Shown here: in pieces, positions 1 to 6,908 of the stretch
Layout: every line of letters starts with the position of its first letter
Position numbering within the stretch: position 1 is the first letter of the stretch
DNA from: Pseudomonadota bacterium
GTDB lineage: Bacteria; Pseudomonadota; Gammaproteobacteria; Acidiferrobacterales; UBA6901
Assembly (NCBI GenBank): GCA_021783175.1
Contig: JAJXUF010000133.1
Location: 1-8,532, forward strand
Length of the DNA stretch: 8,532 nucleotides
Direction: 5' to 3'
The notes under the pieces: generated by a model
Databases searched by the model: none
Seen by the model: only the letters and a program-made list of their open reading frames with translations
What the model was told of the DNA's origin: nothing
Translations under genes and position numbers: made by a program

Positions 1-110
1 CCCTGCCTCGCCTCTTTCTGGCGGGCGATTACACAAAAAGCGACTATCCCGCCACACTGGAAAGCGCAGTGCAGAGCGGCTTGCGCTGTGCCTCACTCAT
101 CAATCCTTAG
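1..110 (+). CDS. hpnE: Hydroxysqualene dehydroxylase, C-terminal end (partial)
   Basis: Only the last 35 codons are present, read in the frame starting at base 3 and ending at TAG 108-110. The peptide contains FLAGDY, then YPATLESAVQSG. This is the C-terminal FAD-contacting signature of the amine-oxidase/phytoene-desaturase superfamily, and the spacing best matches HpnE. HpnE is the squalene-associated flavoenzyme that converts hydroxysqualene to squalene in the HpnCDE route to hopanoids. The start and most of the protein lie left of the window. An intrinsic terminator follows directly, so this is probably the last gene of its operon and the likely host-chromosome flank of the metal-resistance region. 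A related FAD-dependent desaturase cannot be excluded from so short a piece. Confidence 0.75.
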   Translation, partial: LPRLFLAGDYTKSDYPATLESAVQSGLRCASLINP

Positions 111-118
111 TCAAACAA

Positions 119-154
119 CTCAATTCGAGGGTCGGCCGGGATTGAGGTTTTTTT
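119..154 (+). terminator. Intrinsic terminator after hpnE
   Basis: An inverted repeat CTCAAT (119-124) / ATTGAG (141-146), extended inward by a T-G and a C-G pair, encloses a GC-rich loop. A run of seven T follows at 148-154. It begins nine bases after the stop of the hpnE fragment, which is typical for a Rho-independent terminator of rightward transcription. The leftward gene ending at 224 would not be terminated by it, because the T-run is on the wrong side for that direction. Confidence 0.75.
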
Positions 155-223
155 CGCCAAAAGTTATTTAACATGATGAATTTGCACTAAAAAATAATTT
201 TTTTAATTTATCAAGTTTTGCTG

Positions 224-1231
224 TTATGGTTTTTTGACTTTTCTCTCTGTTGTTGGTCGCTTGAGCGCTTCTTCAAGCCTTGTTTCAGCACCAACTGCTC
301 TGCGTTCCAGTGACTCAATCTGCTCCCTGAGGGCGTCCAGCTTTCCAGTTACTGATCCCATTTGCTGGATCAACGACTCACGCTCCGCCCTAAGTTGGGT
401 TGTTTCGGCATGTGCCTGAGCCAAGTCAACCTGTGATCTCTCGGAAGTTTGCGTCAATAATGCGATCTGATTTCTGAATTGCTGAAGCTCGGCTGACAGT
501 TGCTCGTTCTTCTGGTTGGCTTTGGAAAGTAGCACCTCTACTCGCTTCTGAGCCTCACGAGCTTCAGTAACTTGCAGCATGACATGCTTCTGCACACCTT
601 CCAATCTCTCCGTGGCCTTGCCGATCTCCTGCCTGAATGCAACCTCCTGTGCGGAAAGAGATGCCTGCAGTTCTTCAATGCGGTGCTGGTATTCCACCTT
701 CATGATCGAGGTTGCCCGCTCTGAATCGGTTTTCGCAGATTCAAGTTGTTGCTCCAGAGCGTTACCTAGTGCTATGGCCGCCTCCTTGGCGGTACGCTCG
801 CTGGTAAGCATTTCACGCGTCACATTGAGTTCGGATTGCCATTGGGTAACATCTTTCTGCAAGCCATCTATTTGCTGAGTCAGATTGATTTTTTCGATAT
901 CCAGTGATTCAGCGCGCGCAGTTGCCCGCACCAACTGGTTCTCGACCTCTTCCCTGCGCAGATCAAATACCTTTTCCCCATATTCTACCGCCACCGCCCA
1001 GATATTCAACATGGCCGTGGCTACCACCGGTGGTAGAGCGGATGTCAGCGCGTCGGACTTGGCCTGCTCATCTTTCCAGAGTTTTAGCTCGTCGTTGATT
1101 GTAGTTCGGCTCCCTTGCTTGATTTCAGCGTAGATCAGATCCACGGTCAAATCATGAGGGCGACGGCCTGATGCCACTAAACGTGCTGCGGTTTCTCTTG
1201 TACGTAAACGGGTGTCACTAACACGGCTCAT
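224..1231 (-). CDS. KfrA-like coiled-coil DNA-binding protein (TnpT-like)
   Basis: The protein has 335 residues. The N-terminal ~95 residues resemble the KfrA_N DNA-binding domain, with a helix-turn-helix-like stretch around residues 29-53 (TVDLIYAEIK, then TTINDELKLW). From about residue 95 to 325 the sequence is almost continuous charged coiled coil rich in E, Q, R, L and A, and the tail is basic. I chose the second ATG (1231): AGGAG lies 7 bases upstream of it but is nearly fused to the first ATG (1237), which would give 337 residues. KfrA proteins bind their own promoters and form filaments. A KfrA-like protein divergent from a tyrosine recombinase also matches TnpT of Tn4651/Tn5041-type transposons, which helps TnpS resolve cointegrates. 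The TnpT assignment is inference from domain and layout. The gene is noticeably less GC-rich than those to the right. Plasmid KfrA is the alternative. Confidence 0.8.
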   Translation of the reverse strand: MSRVSDTRLRTRETAARLVASGRRPHDLTVDLIYAEIKQGSRTTINDELKLWKDEQAKSDALTSALPPVVATAMLNIWAVAVEYGEKVFDLRREEVENQLVRATARAESLDIEKINLTQQIDGLQKDVTQWQSELNVTREMLTSERTAKEAAIALGNALEQQLESAKTDSERATSIMKVEYQHRIEELQASLSAQEVAFRQEIGKATERLEGVQKHVMLQVTEAREAQKRVEVLLSKANQKNEQLSAELQQFRNQIALLTQTSERSQVDLAQAHAETTQLRAERESLIQQMGSVTGKLDALREQIESLERRAVGAETRLEEALKRPTTERKVKKP

Positions 1232-1284
1232 GGGCATTCTCCTTTTGAAATTCAGGTAACGGATCCAATTTTAGCACATTAGAT

Positions 1285-1357
1285 ATAATATATTATCGTA
1301 TAACATTATAAATGTAATCATAATGGCATATTATTTATGATAATACATATAATCGTA
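1285..1357. promoter_or_regulatory. Dyad-rich divergent spacer; candidate operator and resolution site
   Basis: The spacer between the two divergent genes (1232-1414) is extremely AT-rich and holds several symmetric elements: a perfect 12-bp palindrome ATAATATATTAT (1285-1296); a dyad ACATT-ATA-AATGT (1303-1315); an inverted repeat ATCATAA/TTATGAT (1317-1323 and 1335-1341, 11-base gap); and a near-identical direct repeat TATTATCGTA (1291-1300) / TATAATCGTA (1348-1357), 9 of 10 matching. A TATAAT reads rightward at 1348-1353 and another reads leftward at 1310-1305. Both are candidate -10 boxes, but neither has a convincing -35, which could mean protein-dependent promoters. In TnpS/TnpT modules the spacer carries the recombination site; in KfrA systems it carries the operator. 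The symmetry is seen directly; the role is inferred. Confidence 0.45.
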
Positions 1358-1414
1358 AGTAAGTTTGCTGTACTATGTAAAAATGCCACTCGAAAAATCA
1401 CGAGACCAGACACC

Positions 1415-2560
1415 GTGTCCGACTTGATACCGACCTCCGACCATCTGCCTGTTATCGCTCCGCCACCCGCCTTGGATGGCAGCCAAGGTTCGAACCGTGC
1501 AGCACGGGGTGGTGTGCGCCAGATCTCTGCGGATACCGACGTGGAAGCCGTGCGCCTGTGGTTAGCCGAGTATGCAGACTCGCCGCATACGCTACGGAGT
1601 TACCGCAAGGAGGCCGTGCGGCTACTCATCTGGGCGCCCCGCGTCTTGGGTAAACCGCTATCCAGCCTCAGCCGTGAAGATTTTCTGGGTTATGAAGCTT
1701 TTCTCGCCCATCCTTCCATTGAGTGGGCTGATCCGACCCTCCCGCGCCGCGGAGGTAGCCGGCGGCTCTTTGCTGGGCCGCTGTCGCCTCGCAGCGTGCG
1801 ACAAGCCGTGGGAATTCTGTCCGGACTCTTCGGGTATCTTGTGGCGGCGGGATATCTCGCAGGCAATCCGCTCGCGTTGCGCCGCCGCCGTGGGGAATCT
1901 AAAGCGAGTCGCCGGGCCGCGGTGGAACGCTACCTGGACCACGACCTGTGGCAATCCATACTGGATTTCATCGAGACGCTACCCCAAATAACCCACCGCG
2001 AACAACAGCATTACGAGCGGGTACGTTGGCTTTTCCGGCTTCTCTATGGCGCCTCGCTACGGGTATCCGAGGCTGCACACGCCAAGATCAGCGATCTATC
2101 CCAGCGGCGGGGCAAGTGGTGGCTCAACGTTGTCGGTAAAGGTGGCGTCGAGGGCGATGTTCCTATGGCTGATGAGCTGATGACCGATTTAGCACGCTAC
2201 CGGCAGTTTCACGGCCTGTCGGCCATGCCAACAACACTGGATGGCACGCCTCTCATCATGTCGGTGGCCGGGCGCATCGATCAATTCCTTACCCCGACGG
2301 CGATCTATATGGTGGTGAAGGAAGTTTTTCGTCGTGCAGCCGAAGCGCTGGAACCTACCGACCCCGCCGGAGCAGCCACGCTTCGTCGCGCCTCCACCCA
2401 TTGGCTGCGCCACACCTCAGCGACGCATCAGGCAGATGCAGGAAATGACATCCGTTTCATCCAGAAAAACCTGCGACACGCCTCCATCGAGACGACCTCG
2501 ATTTATCTCCATGCGGAGGATGACATACGCCATGAGAAGACAACAGGTGGCAGCCAATGA
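1415..2560 (+). CDS. Tyrosine recombinase / site-specific integrase (TnpS-like)
   Basis: From the GTG at 1415 the protein has 381 residues. An N-terminal SAM-like core-binding domain (about 45-150) precedes the catalytic domain. The tyrosine-recombinase residues are present in order: Arg216 (in SLRVSEAA), Lys242 in the beta-hairpin (VVGKGG), His329-x-x-Arg332 (HWLRHT), His355 (LRHAS) and the nucleophile Tyr364 (SIYLH). It should therefore be active in DNA strand exchange. An in-frame ATG at 1337 would add 26 residues, but it has no ribosome-binding site and lies upstream of the TATAAT at 1348, so I prefer 1415, itself only weakly supported. Divergent from the KfrA-like gene, it fits TnpS, the cointegrate resolvase of Tn4651-type transposons. 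A genomic-island integrase is the alternative. The response regulator starts 75 bases downstream with no clear terminator between. Confidence 0.88.
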   Translation: MSDLIPTSDHLPVIAPPPALDGSQGSNRAARGGVRQISADTDVEAVRLWLAEYADSPHTLRSYRKEAVRLLIWAPRVLGKPLSSLSREDFLGYEAFLAHPSIEWADPTLPRRGGSRRLFAGPLSPRSVRQAVGILSGLFGYLVAAGYLAGNPLALRRRRGESKASRRAAVERYLDHDLWQSILDFIETLPQITHREQQHYERVRWLFRLLYGASLRVSEAAHAKISDLSQRRGKWWLNVVGKGGVEGDVPMADELMTDLARYRQFHGLSAMPTTLDGTPLIMSVAGRIDQFLTPTAIYMVVKEVFRRAAEALEPTDPAGAATLRRASTHWLRHTSATHQADAGNDIRFIQKNLRHASIETTSIYLHAEDDIRHEKTTGGSQ

Positions 2561-2635
2561 AGCCCGTACCGAACAACAATTTCCACGATAAGGATAAGGT
2601 CAGTCGCATCATTCCAAGATGGCAAGGGACAAACA

Positions 2636-3310
2636 ATGAAAATCTTGATCGTTGAAGATGAGCCCAAGACGGCTGCCTTCGTCAAACGGGGATTCACCGA
2701 AGAAGGCTTCATGGCCGATGTCGCCACCGATGGAGTGGATGGGCTTCACCTGTCGCTTAGCGGGGAGTATGACGTAATCGTGCTCGACGTCATGCTGCCC
2801 AGGCAGGACGGTTGGCGGGTGCTTCAGGATATCCGGACACAACGTCCGCACCAGCCCGTGATTCTCCTCACCGCCCTGGATGCCGTCGCCCACCGGGTGA
2901 AGGGGCTGGATCTGGGGGCTGACGACTACTTGGTCAAGCCTTTTGCCTTTTCGGAGCTGAATGCCCGCGTGCGCAACCTCCTGCGACGGGCGCCGGCGCG
3001 GCAAATAGACGTACTTCGCCTCGGCGATCTCGATATGGATTTGTTGCGGCACAAAGCATCCCGGACGGGAAAGCTGCTCGACCTCGCGCCTCAGGAATAC
3101 CGGCTGCTGGAATACCTTCTTCGGCATCCGGGAGAGGTGGTGACCCGGACGCGGCTCGCCGAGCAGGTCTGGGACATGAATTTCGACGGCGACAGCAACG
3201 TAGTCGATGTTGCCGTGCGCCGCCTGCGGCGGAAGGTGGACGATCCCTGCGACCGGAAACTGATTCATACCTTACGTGGAGTGGGCTATGTCCTCGAAGA
3301 ACGAGACTGA
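2636..3310 (+). CDS. Heavy-metal response regulator, OmpR family (CopR/CusR/CzcR type)
   Basis: The protein is 224 residues, the normal length for the family. The receiver domain (1-115) shows the acidic pair at 8-9 (VEDE), phospho-acceptor Asp51 (VLDVMLP), Thr79 (LLTA) and Lys101 (LVKPF). The C-terminal winged helix (about 125-222) ends in the typical VVDVAVRRLRRKVDD and RGVGYVL. These features match the heavy-metal regulator group that includes CopR, CusR, CzcR and SilR. When phosphorylated by its partner kinase it should bind promoter dyads and switch on metal efflux genes. AAGGGA at 2624-2629 is the ribosome-binding site. The gene overlaps the kinase start by 23 bases, so the two are translationally coupled. 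The likely target is the efflux operon from 5499. The metal sensed cannot be assigned from sequence. Confidence 0.95.
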   Translation: MKILIVEDEPKTAAFVKRGFTEEGFMADVATDGVDGLHLSLSGEYDVIVLDVMLPRQDGWRVLQDIRTQRPHQPVILLTALDAVAHRVKGLDLGADDYLVKPFAFSELNARVRNLLRRAPARQIDVLRLGDLDMDLLRHKASRTGKLLDLAPQEYRLLEYLLRHPGEVVTRTRLAEQVWDMNFDGDSNVVDVAVRRLRRKVDDPCDRKLIHTLRGVGYVLEERD

Positions 3311-4778
3311 GCCCAGCAGTCTCATGGGAGAGTCCGGGTCCATCGCCGCCCGCCTGACCCTCTGGTATACCCTGCTCAGCGTGGTACTGATTGCTTCCGC
3401 CGGCAGCGTGCTGTACTGGGTGCTCACCCAGCGGCTTCATCAGGAGGACGACCGGCTCTTGGCGGGCAAGATCGCCGAGGTGCGCGCAGTTCTGCTGCTC
3501 CATCCCGACAACCTTGCGGCGTTGCGAGAAGAAGTTCAACACGAGTCGGAAACGCTTCCCGGCATCTATATCCGCGTGCGGAAGGCACAAGCAGGCATCA
3601 TTGCAGAAGGTCCTGTGTCCAGCCGCGTTTTCGATGATGATGGGCCGTTCACGGCCGCCCTGATTCAAGAGCAGGGAGAGGGTCTGAGCTGGCGTGCTCC
3701 CGACGGGCAAAAGTACCGTGTCATGTCCGGCAGCTTCGAGCTTGGCTCGGGCTTCACCGTGAATGCGGCGATGAGTCTGGCAAAAGAGGAACAATTTTTG
3801 ACAGGCTACCGGCGTGTTCTGCTGTTAGCCGTCACCGCTGCCTTGGCGATTGCATTGGCCGCTGGCTACCTGATTGCCCGCCGCGGGTTGCAGCCCGTTT
3901 CCCGGCTCAGCGCGATCGTCGATGAACTCGGGGCTGGACAGCTGCACCGCCGCATTGGTGAGGAAGCCTGGCCCACGGAGTTGAAGCCGCTGGCGAAGAA
4001 CTTTGATCGCCTTCTGTCGCGCCTCGAAGAGTCCTTCGCCCGCATTTCGCGTTTCTCGGCCGATATCGCCCATGAACTGCGCACGCCACTCCATATCCTT
4101 CGGGGCGAAGCAGAGATCACGCTGTCCAAGGACCGGCCGAACACGGATTATCAGGCTTGCATCGAATCTGCGGTGGACGAATATGACCGTCTCTCGCATA
4201 TGGTGGATGCTCTGTTGTTTCTCGCCCGCAGCGAGCAGCCTGATGCTCAACTCGATAAACGATCACTGGACATCGAGCAGGAATCAGCGGCTGTTTTCGC
4301 CTATTACCAGGCGATGGCCGACGAACTGGACGTCGCGTTGGTCAATCACTGTGCCGGCAACGTCATCGCGGATTCCGCCCTCTTGCGACGCGCGTTAGGC
4401 AATCTTGTGGCAAATGCATTGCGCCATACCCCAAGCGGCGGACGCATCCTTGTCGATGTGAAAGCGGCACCAGATCACAGGGCCGAGATTATCGTCAGCG
4501 ATTCAGGGCATGGGATTGCCCCCGAAGACTTGCCGTATGTCCTGGATCGTTTTTACCGTGCCGACGGGGCGCGCCCTCGACTGGGGCAAGGCCTCGGCCT
4601 CGGCATCGGCCTTGCCATCGTCCAGTCGATCATGCAGTTGCACGGTGGAACCGTCTCGATCCAGAGCGAACTGGATCGTGGCACGGCCGTCACGCTGACG
4701 TTTCCCGCCCACTCAATACTACCGGGGGACGCGCAGAATAAGATAGGCAACTCCCCATGGGAGCGGAATGCGTCCTAA
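3288..4778 (+). CDS. Heavy-metal sensor histidine kinase (CopS/CusS/CzcS type)
   Basis: The membrane kinase has 496 residues from ATG 3288, chosen because GGAG at 3278-3281 lies 6 bases upstream. A GTG at 3276 (four more residues) and an ATG at 3324 are possible alternatives. Topology: membrane segment about 29-46, periplasmic domain about 47-175, second membrane segment about 177-196, then HAMP. The phospho-acceptor His262 lies in the H-box (SADIAHELRTPLH). The ATPase domain carries an N-box (NLVANALRH, about 372-380), G1 (DSGHGIAPEDLP, about 405-416), an F-box (DRFYRAD) and G2 (GQGLGLGIGLAIV). All are intact, so the kinase should be functional. It should phosphorylate Asp51 of the overlapping regulator. 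The periplasmic domain has scattered His but no Cys and no obvious metal-binding cluster, so the ligand is open. Confidence 0.94.
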   Translation: MSSKNETEPSSLMGESGSIAARLTLWYTLLSVVLIASAGSVLYWVLTQRLHQEDDRLLAGKIAEVRAVLLLHPDNLAALREEVQHESETLPGIYIRVRKAQAGIIAEGPVSSRVFDDDGPFTAALIQEQGEGLSWRAPDGQKYRVMSGSFELGSGFTVNAAMSLAKEEQFLTGYRRVLLLAVTAALAIALAAGYLIARRGLQPVSRLSAIVDELGAGQLHRRIGEEAWPTELKPLAKNFDRLLSRLEESFARISRFSADIAHELRTPLHILRGEAEITLSKDRPNTDYQACIESAVDEYDRLSHMVDALLFLARSEQPDAQLDKRSLDIEQESAAVFAYYQAMADELDVALVNHCAGNVIADSALLRRALGNLVANALRHTPSGGRILVDVKAAPDHRAEIIVSDSGHGIAPEDLPYVLDRFYRADGARPRLGQGLGLGIGLAIVQSIMQLHGGTVSIQSELDRGTAVTLTFPAHSILPGDAQNKIGNSPWERNAS

Positions 4779-4862
4779 GGGAGTGCCAGAGATAATTCTG
4801 CTGCAACGAAAGGCTATCGCAATTGGCTACAACAATATGTTGCCAGGGTGCCAACAGCGTCA

Positions 4863-5498
<636 letters not shown>

Positions 5499-6908
5499 AT
5501 GAAACACCTGTCGATTGCCTGCCTAGTACTGTTGCTCGCCGGCTGCGCCACTTATACGGCCAAGCCGATCGACCCGGGTGCGCAGCAAACCGCCATCGAA
5601 TCGCGGCGCTTAGACGCGCCGGACGTCAGGCAATTCTTCGCGCGCAGTTTGGGTCATGAAGTCACCGTCTGGCCGCCGGAATCCTGGGGCCTCGACGAGC
5701 TCACCCTGGCGGCTTTCCACTACCACCCCGACCTCGATCGTGCCCAAGCCCGGAGACTGGCGGCGGAAGCCGCCATCGTCACGGCGGGAGCGCATCCCAA
5801 TCCAACAATGGGTCTGTCGTTTCAGCCCAACATCGGTGCTCCGCCAGGCATGGCACCGTGGACCCGAACCTTGAGCCTCGCTGTGCCGGTCGAAACTGCG
5901 GGCAAGCGTGATTACCGCATCGAAACCGCACAACACCTCGCCCAGGCCGCCAAACTGCAGGAAGCCGAAACGGTGTGGCAAGTACGCAGTCGCGTGCGGG
6001 CCGATCTTCTGGCGGCTAACCCGACCGAGGCGCAGCTAGCCCGTCAGCGCGACCTCCAGGAGGAGATCACCCACATACTGGAGCGCCGCTTTGCAGTGGG
6101 CTACGTATCGCAACCCGAATTGACACAGGCACGCCTTGCGCTCAACCGGGCCGTGCTGGCCCTGCGGCAAAACCAGAAACAGCATGCGGAAAACCTCGCA
6201 CGACTCGCCGCTGCCGTAGGCGTGCCCGCCGCAGCCATCGACGGTACGGCCATTTCCTTCGATGACTTCGAGCAACTGCCGCCGGTCGCTGTATTGCCGC
6301 CGGCGGCGGTGCGGCGCGAAGCCCTGTTGAGCCGGCCGGATGTGCTCGCCACATTGGCCGATTACGAGGCCAGCCAATCCGCGCTGCAACTGGAAATCGC
6401 CAAGCAATACCCGGACGTATCACTGGGTCCTGGCTACACGTGGGATACGGGAACGGTACTATGGTCCCTCGTGCTGTCATTCGATCTGCCGATGAACCGC
6501 AACCAGGGCCCCATTGCAGAGGCAGAGGCGCGCCGCAAAGCGGCGGCAGCCGCTTTTCTGTCAGTGCAAGCCCGGGCGATCGCCGAAGTGGACGAGGCAT
6601 TGGCGGGCTACGGTCGTGCCATCCAAATGTTCGAGGCCGCCGACACCTTACTGCGGGATCAGCAGAAAAACGCGCGCGCCGTTGCCGCGGCTTTCAAGTT
6701 TGGCGAGGCAGACCGGCTGGCGTGGCTGTCCGCTCAATACGAAACGGTGACAACCGAACTGGCGCGCATCGACGCCCTGTCCCAGGCACAACAGTCCCTG
6801 GGGCGCTTAGAGAATGCGCTGCGCCGGCCGATCGGCGCTCACGCGCTCGGCGTCACGGCGGAGCAGGTCATCGAATCAAAATCTCATCAAGACGGAGAAC
6901 GACCATGA
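5499..6908 (+). CDS. Outer-membrane factor of RND metal efflux pump (CzcC-like)
   Basis: The protein has 469 residues from ATG 5499, chosen because AAGGAG lies at 5490-5495 and the protein then begins with a lipoprotein signal: MKHL, a hydrophobic core, and the lipobox LAGC with Cys16 as the lipidation site. The frame stays open upstream to an ATG at 5388, but that would bury the signal peptide. The rest shows two TolC-type repeats: a long helical stretch around 165-250 (RRFAVGYVSQPELTQARLALNRA), the LSRPDVLATLADYEASQSALQLEIAKQYPDV-type segment near 280-310, and a second helical pair to about 450. It forms the outer-membrane duct through which the pump discharges cations. Its TGA overlaps the next start (ATGA, 6905-6908), showing translational coupling. 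Family assignment is firm; the substrate is not. Confidence 0.92.
   Translation: MKHLSIACLVLLLAGCATYTAKPIDPGAQQTAIESRRLDAPDVRQFFARSLGHEVTVWPPESWGLDELTLAAFHYHPDLDRAQARRLAAEAAIVTAGAHPNPTMGLSFQPNIGAPPGMAPWTRTLSLAVPVETAGKRDYRIETAQHLAQAAKLQEAETVWQVRSRVRADLLAANPTEAQLARQRDLQEEITHILERRFAVGYVSQPELTQARLALNRAVLALRQNQKQHAENLARLAAAVGVPAAAIDGTAISFDDFEQLPPVAVLPPAAVRREALLSRPDVLATLADYEASQSALQLEIAKQYPDVSLGPGYTWDTGTVLWSLVLSFDLPMNRNQGPIAEAEARRKAAAAAFLSVQARAIAEVDEALAGYGRAIQMFEAADTLLRDQQKNARAVAAAFKFGEADRLAWLSAQYETVTTELARIDALSQAQQSLGRLENALRRPIGAHALGVTAEQVIESKSHQDGERP

Noticed and set aside
189..204. A6-TAA-T7 palindrome downstream of the KfrA-like gene
   Set aside because: It is an AT-only stem with no GC pairs in low-complexity DNA, too weak to call a terminator or binding site.
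2609..3268. A leftward frame of 219 codons opposite the response regulator
   Set aside because: It mirrors the regulator gene, has no recognisable domain and has no ribosome-binding site.
2934..3794. A long leftward frame of 286 codons opposite the regulator and kinase
   Set aside because: It is an antisense shadow in GC-rich coding DNA. The rightward genes have complete catalytic motifs and ribosome-binding sites; this frame has none.
4590..4615. Repeated GGCCTCGGC units
   Set aside because: They encode the glycine-rich G2 box of the kinase, and the repetition is explained by the protein motif.
4838..4856. Hairpin TGTTG/CAACA near the end of the merA remnant
   Set aside because: The stem is only five pairs with a mismatch beyond, and no T-run follows on either strand, so it does not qualify as a terminator.
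6440..6904. A 155-codon N-terminal extension of the adaptor gene
   Set aside because: It lies wholly inside the outer-membrane-factor gene in another frame, reads as low-quality Arg/Gly-rich sequence, and would place the membrane anchor in the middle of the protein. The ATG at 6905 has a ribosome-binding site.
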